This document shows, piece after piece, positions 9,583 through 18,412 of a stretch of DNA of 46,677 nucleotides; within the stretch, counting starts at the first letter, position 1; the number at the start of each line of letters is the position of its first letter. The DNA is from an aff. Roholtiella sp. LEGE 12411 (GTDB lineage Bacteria > Cyanobacteriota > Cyanobacteriia > Cyanobacteriales > Nostocaceae): contig NZ_JADEXR010000038.1 in NCBI RefSeq assembly GCF_015206995.1, positions 1-46,677 on the forward strand, in the 5' to 3' direction. A program made the position numbers and the translations under genes. The notes beneath the pieces are model-generated. The model worked only from the letters and a program-made list of their open reading frames with translations. It made no database searches and was not told where the DNA came from.

Positions 9583-10869
9583 TCAAATAATTCGTCGCTC
9601 TACAGCAGTAAGCAATTGTTCCATAGCTGTGTTTTTTATGTTGTAGGCGTTTGCATCAGGCACAAGAGACTCTTGGTAACGACAAATAAAACACATCTTA
9701 TCCTTGAGTGTTGCTACACCTATTAAAAGTGGTAGAGATTTTGACCCCGTAGCCATCAAATAAAGTTCCTGTAGCTGTATTTTTCCAAACTGCTGTTTAA
9801 TATTTAAATTTCCCAAATTAGTAATTGTAATATCTATTATCTCCCCTAGCTTTCTGAAATCTGAAGTTTCTCCACCTTTGTTAGAGTTGCTAGATAATAA
9901 GGCTCTTGCTTTTAGTACATCGTCAAATAATTTTCCGTCTGCTACCACTTGATTGAGCTTATATTTAACTTCACGTGCTAAGTCCCAAAAATCGGTCTTC
10001 TGGCTTAATCGATGAGCGGTGGCTGGTCGAGCAATGTACTCACCTAGATTTTCGTTGACGGGTATTGTCAAATAATTGCGGATATTTACTGGTGTTTGAC
10101 ACCTAAGAATAATTTCAGTAGAGGATTTGACTTCAGCAGCAATCGCTAAAAGAAATGCAGCACACAAAGCCCCGTGAACAGAGGTTTGTTCTACTCGACA
10201 ACGAGCTACAACTTTAGTAGTTTCCACTGAAGATAACGTCCAATGAAACTGGCGAATTGCTAAGGAAGGTGAAATATTTTTTGACTGCTTATTTAGATAA
10301 GTTTTTGTTAAAATAGATTTGGTATCTCTGGACTCATTTAGGTTTTCAAAAACTACATCTTTTGTAATATCAGGGATAATTTCATCAACAGGAGGCAAGT
10401 CTGGTAAAAGCTCACGAGGGTTGTCTGGTTCACCAATAAATTGCAAGATATCTCGGATCAGATAAGCTCCTGATAGACCATCACCAATGCAATGATGAAA
10501 AGTAATTATTAGGTTAGAAATATCAGATGAGTACAGCAACAATACGCGCAGCAGGGGTTCTTTACTCCAATTCAAAGGGTGACGTAATTCTTCTACCATC
10601 TCCCGACACCAATGTTCTTCTCCTTGTCGCTCAATTACTCGTAGTGGAATAGGCGGAACATTTTCTAAAGAAAATTGTGGCTGATTTTGACTGTTAGTGA
10701 CTATTTTTACTCTTAACCGAGAATGCCTCAGTTGTAGCCAAGCCAGAGCTTCAGTTAATAAATCAATGGTAAATAAGCCTTTAATAGTCACTGACAAGGT
10801 AACATTTTCCGGGCTGTTGTTGTATGATAACCACATCAACTGTTCTGATGCTGTAAGAATGCGATTCAT
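9583..10869 (-). CDS. Stand-alone condensation-domain acyltransferase
   Basis: This 428-residue protein has the fold signature of the CoA-dependent acyltransferase / NRPS condensation superfamily: the catalytic HHxxxDG motif is present as HHCIGDG near residue 125, within a typical FHHCIGDGLSGAYLIRDIL context. The N terminus (LTASEQLMWLSYNN) and the later NIRNYLTIPVNENLGEYI region also fit. There are no adenylation, carrier or other NRPS modules nearby, so it is probably a free-standing enzyme, of the PapA5 or alcohol acyltransferase kind, joining an acyl group to an alcohol or amine. Substrates cannot be inferred. It heads a minus-strand operon with two small unknown genes (9559-9410 and 9410-9051), which may encode partners. 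The upstream region contains IS debris, in keeping with an accessory locus. Confidence 0.82.
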   Translation of the reverse strand: MNRILTASEQLMWLSYNNSPENVTLSVTIKGLFTIDLLTEALAWLQLRHSRLRVKIVTNSQNQPQFSLENVPPIPLRVIERQGEEHWCREMVEELRHPLNWSKEPLLRVLLLYSSDISNLIITFHHCIGDGLSGAYLIRDILQFIGEPDNPRELLPDLPPVDEIIPDITKDVVFENLNESRDTKSILTKTYLNKQSKNISPSLAIRQFHWTLSSVETTKVVARCRVEQTSVHGALCAAFLLAIAAEVKSSTEIILRCQTPVNIRNYLTIPVNENLGEYIARPATAHRLSQKTDFWDLAREVKYKLNQVVADGKLFDDVLKARALLSSNSNKGGETSDFRKLGEIIDITITNLGNLNIKQQFGKIQLQELYLMATGSKSLPLLIGVATLKDKMCFICRYQESLVPDANAYNIKNTAMEQLLTAVERRII

Positions 10870-11178
10870 GGCAATTACAAGGATTGTAGTGTCTTATCTA
10901 TCGCTCTTTTGTAACTTTCAAAAAACAATAATCGAAGCAAGATTCTGAAACTTTGATGTAGTCGAATTTTGAGCCTTTATTTTCTAACAGTAACTGAAGT
11001 TTGTAGCCAAAACATGGAGATGCAGTCTCTGAAAGGCTTTCATCGATTGGGTTCTACCAAAGTGACAAAAAAAAAAGAGGGCTATAAATGTCTTAGTGTG
11101 CAACACCCCTCAAACGTAGGCTAATCAATCCTACTAGAGTTGTTGACCGACTTTGCTACCACCTTCGGTTACGCTTAA
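10870..11178. other. Intergenic region upstream of the acyltransferase
   Basis: This holds the likely promoter of the acyltransferase operon and, from about 11090 onward, sequence probably belonging to a decayed insertion sequence. An A-rich run at 11066-11076 marks its left part. No intact gene was seen. Confidence 0.45.
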
Positions 11179-11304
11179 CTCCCCATTAACCCCGTGTTGG
11201 TTAATTTGATGGCTGGTTTAGCTGCTTATACCTATTTGCCTAAAAAACCTTCGATTGATATTTACCCAAAAGACTTATCTGTACTACCTCCTGCCATTTT
11301 TTAG
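11179..11304 (+). pseudogene. IS982-type transposase, 3' remnant
   Basis: The short frame reads LPINPVLVNLMAGLAAYTYL followed by PKKPSI and ends at the TAG at 11302-11304. This closely resembles the C-terminal tail of IS982-family transposases, in which an HRSP.NF.VNL.AGLIAY segment is followed by a PKKPS motif. An in-frame stop codon lies just upstream at 11176, and the rest of the transposase is missing, so this is a dead fragment. The bases just after the TAG (TTCCGTCGAACTCACG) may belong to the element's tail; I did not identify the terminal repeat. Confidence 0.6.
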
Positions 11305-11337
11305 TTCCGTCGAACTCACGTCAAGCTTAAATAGAAA

Positions 11338-11889
11338 TTATTTAAAGTCAATGAATGGCCATAGAACTATGCCCATAACAAACATCAAAAAAAGCGCAAT
11401 AAAAACAATTAAAGGATTAGGTAACAATCTTCCTATCCACATCCAAACTACTCCACCAAGGAATGGAAAAGCTAAACTACAGATCATGCCTATTATATTT
11501 GTGACACGTCGTCCAATCGGATTCGGAAAAGTTTTTGGAGCAGATTTATAGTTATCTTGCCCACGGCGTAAGGTACGCTCATCATCACGAATTGCTCGAT
11601 GAGCAGCAATCACACCCAGTAATGTAGCAAAAGATGATCCAACACCCACTGCAACCATCGCCTGACGTAGTGTTGTTAATGTCGAAATAAACGACATTTT
11701 ATCGGAGCTTGAAACAGATAATGAAGTGGCTTCAGCACTAAGGGAAAAGCCGTAGGCAGTAAATAATAGCCCCTGTAAAGTAATCATCCACATTATTCTT
11801 TGATTGACAAGGTTGTCTTCGTGTTCAATCTTGGCTCGAATGCGATCGTAAAGACGTTCAACTTCCTCTTTTATCCAATTCTCAGCCAT
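11338..11889 (-). CDS. Hypothetical small multi-span membrane protein
   Basis: The 183-residue protein has a charged, helical N terminus (WIKEEVERLYDRIRAKIEHED), a first hydrophobic helix (MWMITLQGLLFTAYGFSL), a second (AMVAVGVGSSFATLLGVIAA), a basic cytoplasmic-like loop (HRAIRDDERTLRRGQDNY), and two closely spaced C-terminal helices. This N-in layout with a soluble N-terminal helix is reminiscent of small SLATT- or RipA-like membrane proteins, but no signature was clear enough to name a family. It is 131 bases downstream of the WD40 gene on the same strand, so it could be the last gene of that transcript; the gap leaves room for a promoter. Function unknown. Confidence 0.6.
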   Translation of the reverse strand: MAENWIKEEVERLYDRIRAKIEHEDNLVNQRIMWMITLQGLLFTAYGFSLSAEATSLSVSSSDKMSFISTLTTLRQAMVAVGVGSSFATLLGVIAAHRAIRDDERTLRRGQDNYKSAPKTFPNPIGRRVTNIIGMICSLAFPFLGGVVWMWIGRLLPNPLIVFIALFLMFVMGIVLWPFIDFK

Positions 11890-12020
11890 TTTTTAACTCA
11901 TATGCTTGACTCTAACGTTAATAAACCTACAAAAGTAAAAATGGCGATTTCGGAAAAATGCTATTGAAGAAGTAATTTCTGGCGTTGCTGAATCACAGTA
12001 TGAATTATGCAATAAGTCTA

Positions 12021-15000
12021 TTATCTACTTGGGCACAATGCGCGATCGCTTTTTGTCACCTTTGGATTTGTCTGCAAATATTCTTGTAATAAATTACAAC
12101 CTCGTGCTAGTAAATTCTCTAGCCTGAGATCTGCCAAATTCTGGAAAATCACCGTACCTTTACCACTACCGACAGCCAGAGTCTTGCCATCATGGCTAAA
12201 ACTGACACTGGTTAACTCACCTTTATCACCTTTCAAAACAATTAGTAACGTCCCTTCGCGGTTCCAAAGCTTCACTTTGTCATCACTGCTGGCTACCAAA
12301 GTCTTCCCATCGGGGCTGAAACTGACACTGATAAGACTATCACCATCTCCCGCGAGATTGTTGAGCAACTGACCGTCCCGACTCCAAAGTTTCACCATGC
12401 TATCAGTACTAACTGAAGCAATAGTTTGACTATCAGGCGACCATGCTACCCCATTAACCCGACGGCTATGACCAGTTAAGGTATATAGAAGTTTCCCTTC
12501 CCGATTCCAAAGCTTGACTGTTTTGTCATCGCTGGCTGATGCTAGTAATTTACCATCAGGGCTGAAGCTTACCCAATTCACTGCATCTTTATGACCTTGC
12601 AAAGTATTGAGCAATTTACCATCTCGACTCCAGAGCTTTACCGTTGTATCTTTACTCGCTGAGGCGATAGTTTGACCATCAGCTGACCATGCTACACCCA
12701 AGACCGCATCATTATGACCTTTGAGGGTGTTGAGCAGTTTACCGTTTTGGCTCCAAAGCTTGACTGTTTTATCTTTACTAGCCGAAGCGGCGATCGCCTG
12801 TTTATTGGGGCTAAAACTAACACCCCAAACTTCACCTTGATGATCCTTTAAGGTGTTGAGCAGTTTACCATCACGGCTCCAAAGCTTCACCGTTTTATCT
12901 CGACTAGCTGCGGCTAAGATGCGATCGTCAGGACTAAAACTAATGCTAGTTACCCAAGCATTATTATCGGCTCTTGGTCGGAGCAACACATCGTCCCAAC
13001 GCCAGAGTTTAATAGTTTTGTCTCGACTAGCAGAAGCCAGAGTGTGACCATCCTGGCTCAAGCTAACACTATTGACCCAATTGTTATGTCCCCGCAGGGT
13101 TCCCAGTAGCACACCCTCAGAACTCCAAAGTTTGAGCGTCTCGTCGGTACTTGCTGAAGCAATGGTGTTACCATCGCGGCTAAAAGCTACACTGGTGACG
13201 CCAGCACTGTGTCCCGACAAAGTTCTTAGTAGCTTACCTTTGAAACTCCATAGTTTGATAGTCTGATCCAAACTAGCGGAAGCGATTATTTTACCATCAG
13301 GCGACCAAGCCACGCTTTTAACCGCGTCATCATGCCCTTGTAAGGTTGTGAGCAATTTACCATCTCGGCTCCACAGTTGCACAGTTTTGTCGGTACTCGC
13401 TGAAGCAATGGTTTGACCATCAGGCGACCAGGCTACACCTAAAACTGCATTATTATGTCCCTGTAAAGTTTTGAGCAATTTACCGTCTCGACTCCACAGT
13501 TTTACCGTTTTGTCGCTACTTGCCGAAGCAATGATTTGACCATCAGGGCTGAAACTGACACTATTCACTACAGCTTCATGACCTGGTAAAGTGGTGAGTA
13601 ATTGACCCTCCCGACTCCAAAGTTTCACCGTTTTGTCTTGACTAGCAGAAGCAATGATCTGACCATCAGGGCTGAAACTGACACTATTTACTACAGCCTC
13701 ATGACCTGACAACGTTTTGACTAAACTGCCATCAAGACGCCAGAGTTTAATTGTAGTATCAGCACTAGCCGAGGCAATCAAAGAGCGATCAAGGCTGAAT
13801 GTCGCGTTGTTCACCCCAGACAAATGTCCCTCCAGGCGGTTATATTCTCTCACCGCATAAACTGACTGGTATAAAGCCGTCTGTACCTGCTCTCTTGTAT
13901 GGGAATCTACCCAAACCGTATGTTGCAGTTTTCTCCCTGCTCTTAAACCTTCCTTTAAGGCATCGATACCTTTTTGTGACGCAAACAGGGCTTCGCTAGA
14001 TGCACTGAGGGTTTTAATCTCGCTATCTACTGCTGTAACTATAGAGACACTTAATCCCAGTATGGCTAGAACGGAAGCAGTGAGAGCGATTTTTAAAGAA
14101 CGATTTAATTTAACTTCACTGAGCCTTTGTTTTTCTTGACTTTCTGCTAGTTGAGTTGTTAATTCTTTTTCTTTTAATTCAGCTCGCAATTGTTCAATTT
14201 CTAACTGGCTCAATTCTTCTCGCTTGCGTAGCTCACGTAATTCTGTGAATAAATCTAATCCCTGTTGGGGGTGAGTGTCTACCAGTTTAGCTTGCTGCTT
14301 TTTTTGTCTGAGTTCACTTTTGAGTCTCTCAATCTCAGATTGACTTTGTTCGACTTTATAACGTAGCTGGTTAAGTTGTACTTGTAAGCTCGATTCTTGT
14401 TGTTGCAGATAGCGAATCAAGTCTACTAAATAATCATGAATCAGTTGATAACGTTCAGGAACATCGGGAAAGAGAACCACTAATCCAGAGCGCACTAAAA
14501 TATCTAATACCAACTCTAATTTAGCTGCATCTTCTAAGTCTGACAGTTGTGCTGCTAACTCAGCACGAGTTTTAAAAGGTCGTTGATTGCTTTCATCTGT
14601 TAATAAGTACAAAACTAGTAAAGCGGCTCTTTCATTTTCTGGGCCGCAATCTCTAATGAGTTCTTTGATATATCGCTCGATGAGTTTGTTGGGTCTATAT
14701 GGCTGATATTCTTCTAGCTTGGTAATTCGCTCATCTTGGATTTGCGCTCCGACAACCTGCAATTCAATGGGGCGGACTTCTCCAAATTCTGTAGATAAAT
14801 CCTCAACTAAAGCATCAATTAAAGCAGGCTCTAAATTAAACTGAGAACGTTCTGTTAATTTGCGGATAATTGCTTTAGCATATTCTGGTGAAAAATTATT
14901 TAGCTGATAACGGATATGTTTATCGAGAATATTATTGTTAATTGCTTCCAGTGCCGAGAGATGTTTAAACTCTAATAAGCGATGCAAATAATCTTCTCGT

Positions 15001-17105
15001 AAAGAGAGAATAACTTTGACAAAGGGGATCTTGAGGCAGTAGCTAATAAATTTATCAAATTCTTGTTTTTGATGGCGATCGCTATAACCAAAGAAAAATT
15101 CTTCAAACTGGTCAAAAATTAAAACTGTGATCAGATGGTCATCAGCGTTTTCGCGTAATTGTTGCAAAATCCCGGCGATCGCAGTATGTGTAGTTGAGTC
15201 TGGTAAAGCTTCCGATTCAATGGCTGCTTTTCCCTTGATATGAGACATCACCTCACTTAAAGATTTCCCTAATTCCTGTATCCAATCGGTATAAACTTGT
15301 AATACCACAGGTACGGCTATTTGATCGCCAATCGCGCGATTTTGTAGTGCTGGAACTAAGCCCGCAGTCACAGTAGAACTCTTACCTACTCCTGACTGAC
15401 CGTGAATCACTGTTAGCTTTTGATCAGCGCGGCTAATTCTGCCAATTAAGTTATTAATATCTCGCTCGCGCCCAGAAGCAGCAATTTCTAAAGCAACGCT
15501 ACTATTCCCAGAAGGTGACATCAATGCTGGATTTGTCGCCTGTCTTTGAGGTTGCAGGCGACCTGCGCCAATAAAAGCTCGAAAACCATACTGCTGCTCA
15601 ACAGAACGTCGTTTTTGTCGAATGCAATAGGCTTCCAGATAGCGGCCTTCTTCAAAATAAAGCGATCGCAACCTCCGCAATAGTCGAATATAACGATGGG
15701 CATCGTATTGAGGTGCGCTACTTTCTAAAGCCTCTGGGAGTTCTTTTGTCGCCTTTTCCAGATATTCACCAGCGACTTCTTGCTCACCTAGATTTCGTTG
15801 GGCTTTCGCCAAAACTAAATAATAAATTTGTCCCAAAAGCAATGGAAATAAGCATTTATAAGGATCGTTGTGGTTTTGTGCTTCGGCTAATTTCAATAGC
15901 GATACATGTGCCAATATACTCGCCTGTCCCCACCGAGAATGCTGTACAGCCACCTGAGCGAGCAAACCGTAGTCACAAGCAAGTTGGATTTGACTACCAT
16001 AGGTTTGATGCAACTCCAAAGACTTTTGAGCAACAATCTGTAATTCTTCCCACTCTTGCAGATGTTGTAAAACTTCAGCGAGTTGACCAATAAACTGAGC
16101 GACTATATCTGGACGTCCAGCCACCTGCAAAACATCTAAGCATTGCTGAAAATAAGATTTAGCAACAGACCAATGGCGGCGATTTTCTGTCTGATTTTGT
16201 TCCGCTAAGCGACAATAACATAGCCCAATATAAAACAGTAACACTCCCTGTCGCAGCAGATAAGGCGACGGTGGAATAGGAGGATAGGAGGATTGAAAAA
16301 ACTCCCCTTCCCCCCCTCTCGCCTTCTGGCCCTCTTCCTGTTGCCAAAACTGCAAGCTTTGCTGAAAATGGCTTAAAGCTGTATCGATTCGGTCACTAAC
16401 ATAATCATCTAGACCGAAAACAAATTCCAAACTAGCGTGTAATTCTGGCTCTAAGCCAATACCACGATTTTGCAAATCTCTAATGGCAAAGTGGAGTTCA
16501 TAGCTATGTTCCCAAGCTTGCTCTAAAGTAGAGTAATGGGCTGAAACTTGAGGTTCTTGCTCTTGTGTAGTATCGCTGTGCAAAACTGTGGCGAACAAAA
16601 AGTCAGTTTCCTGTTTCAGAAATTGCAGCAACTCCGAGGTAGTCATTTCAAACCGAATCGGTGTAGCCGCCCAACTCGCAAAATCTGGTGCTAAACGTAC
16701 CACCTTCTGCAATACTTCTTCATTTACCCATAAAATCATCGGAAATGGGTGACGTTTGCGAAATTCATCGCGAATATGATTGATTGACCTAAGTAAGTCA
16801 TCAATTCCATCCACTGAATCTAAACCATAAACCATCATTGCTGATGGCTGTTGCTCTGTAAGCTGTAAATGGATAGTTGTGTAAAGACTTCTGACATTGT
16901 GGGGCAAAACTACCTTTTGAATCTGGTACGCTCCCAAAGAAAGTTCTTCAAGTCGTTGCAACATGCGCTCTTGCAAGACTCTATAGTTACAGCACACCAA
17001 AACTACGGAGAATTGACCGCTAGAAAGAGCCACAGCCCTTCCCAAACTCCGCAAAGCACGCTCATTAGTTGCTTTTACATCTGCTTGTGGGTGTCGTTCA
17101 ACCAT
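12021..17105 (-). CDS. STAND-type ATPase with TPR-like region, transmembrane helix and 14 WD40 repeats
   Basis: This 1694-residue protein has several regions. Residues 1-190 look like a degenerate, P-loop-less domain (SAMMVYGLDSVDGIDDLL, then FPMILWVNEEVLQK). Residues 200-500 are helical and TPR-like. A STAND ATPase core follows, with Walker A GQSGVGKSS near residue 568 and Walker B VLIFDQFEEFF near 663, then a winged-helix-like part. A coiled coil near residues 910-1000 precedes one hydrophobic helix near 1010. The rest is 14 WD40 repeats of about 41 residues (about 1090-1650), enough for two seven-bladed propellers, with the DR.LC-type tail common in cyanobacterial WD40 proteins. The start overlaps the upstream ATPase gene by 31 bases, indicating an operon. 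Such proteins are thought to oligomerise upon sensing a ligand; the ligand is unknown. A low-complexity, repeat-derived insert lies at about 16265-16330. Confidence 0.88.
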   Translation of the reverse strand: MVERHPQADVKATNERALRSLGRAVALSSGQFSVVLVCCNYRVLQERMLQRLEELSLGAYQIQKVVLPHNVRSLYTTIHLQLTEQQPSAMMVYGLDSVDGIDDLLRSINHIRDEFRKRHPFPMILWVNEEVLQKVVRLAPDFASWAATPIRFEMTTSELLQFLKQETDFLFATVLHSDTTQEQEPQVSAHYSTLEQAWEHSYELHFAIRDLQNRGIGLEPELHASLEFVFGLDDYVSDRIDTALSHFQQSLQFWQQEEGQKARGGEGEFFQSSYPPIPPSPYLLRQGVLLFYIGLCYCRLAEQNQTENRRHWSVAKSYFQQCLDVLQVAGRPDIVAQFIGQLAEVLQHLQEWEELQIVAQKSLELHQTYGSQIQLACDYGLLAQVAVQHSRWGQASILAHVSLLKLAEAQNHNDPYKCLFPLLLGQIYYLVLAKAQRNLGEQEVAGEYLEKATKELPEALESSAPQYDAHRYIRLLRRLRSLYFEEGRYLEAYCIRQKRRSVEQQYGFRAFIGAGRLQPQRQATNPALMSPSGNSSVALEIAASGRERDINNLIGRISRADQKLTVIHGQSGVGKSSTVTAGLVPALQNRAIGDQIAVPVVLQVYTDWIQELGKSLSEVMSHIKGKAAIESEALPDSTTHTAIAGILQQLRENADDHLITVLIFDQFEEFFFGYSDRHQKQEFDKFISYCLKIPFVKVILSLREDYLHRLLEFKHLSALEAINNNILDKHIRYQLNNFSPEYAKAIIRKLTERSQFNLEPALIDALVEDLSTEFGEVRPIELQVVGAQIQDERITKLEEYQPYRPNKLIERYIKELIRDCGPENERAALLVLYLLTDESNQRPFKTRAELAAQLSDLEDAAKLELVLDILVRSGLVVLFPDVPERYQLIHDYLVDLIRYLQQQESSLQVQLNQLRYKVEQSQSEIERLKSELRQKKQQAKLVDTHPQQGLDLFTELRELRKREELSQLEIEQLRAELKEKELTTQLAESQEKQRLSEVKLNRSLKIALTASVLAILGLSVSIVTAVDSEIKTLSASSEALFASQKGIDALKEGLRAGRKLQHTVWVDSHTREQVQTALYQSVYAVREYNRLEGHLSGVNNATFSLDRSLIASASADTTIKLWRLDGSLVKTLSGHEAVVNSVSFSPDGQIIASASQDKTVKLWSREGQLLTTLPGHEAVVNSVSFSPDGQIIASASSDKTVKLWSRDGKLLKTLQGHNNAVLGVAWSPDGQTIASASTDKTVQLWSRDGKLLTTLQGHDDAVKSVAWSPDGKIIASASLDQTIKLWSFKGKLLRTLSGHSAGVTSVAFSRDGNTIASASTDETLKLWSSEGVLLGTLRGHNNWVNSVSLSQDGHTLASASRDKTIKLWRWDDVLLRPRADNNAWVTSISFSPDDRILAAASRDKTVKLWSRDGKLLNTLKDHQGEVWGVSFSPNKQAIAASASKDKTVKLWSQNGKLLNTLKGHNDAVLGVAWSADGQTIASASKDTTVKLWSRDGKLLNTLQGHKDAVNWVSFSPDGKLLASASDDKTVKLWNREGKLLYTLTGHSRRVNGVAWSPDSQTIASVSTDSMVKLWSRDGQLLNNLAGDGDSLISVSFSPDGKTLVASSDDKVKLWNREGTLLIVLKGDKGELTSVSFSHDGKTLAVGSGKGTVIFQNLADLRLENLLARGCNLLQEYLQTNPKVTKSDRALCPSR
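12130..13840. repeat. Array of about 14 WD40-coding repeats of roughly 123 bp
   Basis: The 3' part of the STAND gene is a chain of tandem units of about 41 codons. Neighbouring units near 13520-13720 are nearly identical at DNA level (a shared block covers CATCAGGGCTGAAACTGACA and the surrounding 60 or so bases). This suggests recent duplication or conversion between repeats rather than ancient divergence. Confidence 0.85.
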
Positions 17106-18412
17106 AATTTAAATTTTTGCGTCTCTGCTATGACTGGGTTGACGGCAAACCAAGCGCCTCGATGGTCACGGTATTCAAATATAAACAAACTCCGCAATAA
17201 GGTGTGATATGCTATGTCACCACCGACCCTTTGCTGTTGCACCACCTGAAAGATTAATTCCCATTCATGGGGATCAATGGCGTTGCTTCGGTAATCTCGC
17301 TGCCTTTGGATCACCAGTTCGATACAGTCCCGCTCAAAGGGTGGATCTTGTTCTCGCAGACAGTCAAACAGTAATCCCAGTAAGTCGCGCACATGACCAC
17401 CGCTAATTAGGCACAACCGATCTAAGCTTTCTAGACTATCAAACAGCTCTGTAATTAAGCCTAACCGATCGCTAGGTAGAATGTCTGGGAAGGCTCTAGC
17501 TAACACCATTTGTCGCATCATTGCTAGTCCTTGGGGGAAAATCTCCCCAGAGCGTAAACGTACTGGGATCATTGGCAATACTTTAGGTGCTACGCCACCA
17601 CCTAAGCGATGTTGGAGTTCAGCACTATCGTTAGAGAAAGTCAGGGCTAGGGGAATAGTGTAGACTACATGACAATGCAGTTTACGTAACTGCTCACCCC
17701 GCTCAATAAATAAGTATTCTGGCAGCGATCGCCCAGATGGTAAAGGTCGAATTGCTACTCGATCTAGGTTATCAACAATTACCACCAATCCTTGTTTGCC
17801 TAAAGCTTTCAATTGTTTGTTGGCATGTTCTAGTAGTTCTTGATTAATTGAGTGCAAAATATTTGCCGTTCGCGGTTCTAGGTAGTCTCTTAACCGCCTT
17901 CGTAACTGTGGGCTTTCTTTAGTTTTAGCCGTAATTTTGGCAATCCCAACAGATAACTCTGCTTCTAATCCAAGTTCAATTGGCGCTTGCAGAAAATCAA
18001 TAATTTCAGCAAACAACTTAGTAAAATATTTCGGCTTTAGCCCAATTTTCATCGCTTCCAGGCTTTCACTTACCTGACCGGCGATCGCTAATAAAATATC
18101 AGTCACATCCACATCCGCCATTTCAAGGACATGGGTAGACTCAAAGTAAACTACATGAAATTTTTGCTCCTCTAACTCGGCTTTGAGTCGCAACAATTCT
18201 GTTGATTTTCCACAGCCAAGATGCCCTGTAAATAGCTGACAGGTAGGAACATCCGGCGATATCCGAGTAATTGTGCGCTGCAAAGCTTCAATGATTTTGC
18301 CACCTCGCACCGCAGCAAAATCGATATAGTATCGGCGATCGCGCAGATTTCCCATCATTAGCGGTCTGCTCGGATTGCAAGCCTGATAAAATCTTTCTAA
18401 ATCTAGGAGCAT
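17075..18412 (-). CDS. P-loop ATPase (AAA/STAND-like), partner of the WD40 protein
   Basis: The 445-residue protein carries Walker A GHLGCGKST near residues 63-71 and Walker B LVVIVDNLDRV near residue 215, in a soluble AAA-type ATPase arrangement. A proline-rich segment (FPDILPSDRLG) and helical C-terminal part follow, ending NDTHKQM. It is the first gene of a two-gene operon: its last 31 bases overlap the start of the 1694-residue STAND/WD40 gene. The tight overlap suggests the two ATPases act together, with this one perhaps as a regulator or effector. No nuclease, protease, TIR or other effector domain is visible. The exact family cannot be named from sequence reading alone; the ATPase call is secure. 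Confidence 0.85.
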   Translation of the reverse strand: MLLDLERFYQACNPSRPLMMGNLRDRRYYIDFAAVRGGKIIEALQRTITRISPDVPTCQLFTGHLGCGKSTELLRLKAELEEQKFHVVYFESTHVLEMADVDVTDILLAIAGQVSESLEAMKIGLKPKYFTKLFAEIIDFLQAPIELGLEAELSVGIAKITAKTKESPQLRRRLRDYLEPRTANILHSINQELLEHANKQLKALGKQGLVVIVDNLDRVAIRPLPSGRSLPEYLFIERGEQLRKLHCHVVYTIPLALTFSNDSAELQHRLGGGVAPKVLPMIPVRLRSGEIFPQGLAMMRQMVLARAFPDILPSDRLGLITELFDSLESLDRLCLISGGHVRDLLGLLFDCLREQDPPFERDCIELVIQRQRDYRSNAIDPHEWELIFQVVQQQRVGGDIAYHTLLRSLFIFEYRDHRGAWFAVNPVIAETQKFKLWLNDTHKQM

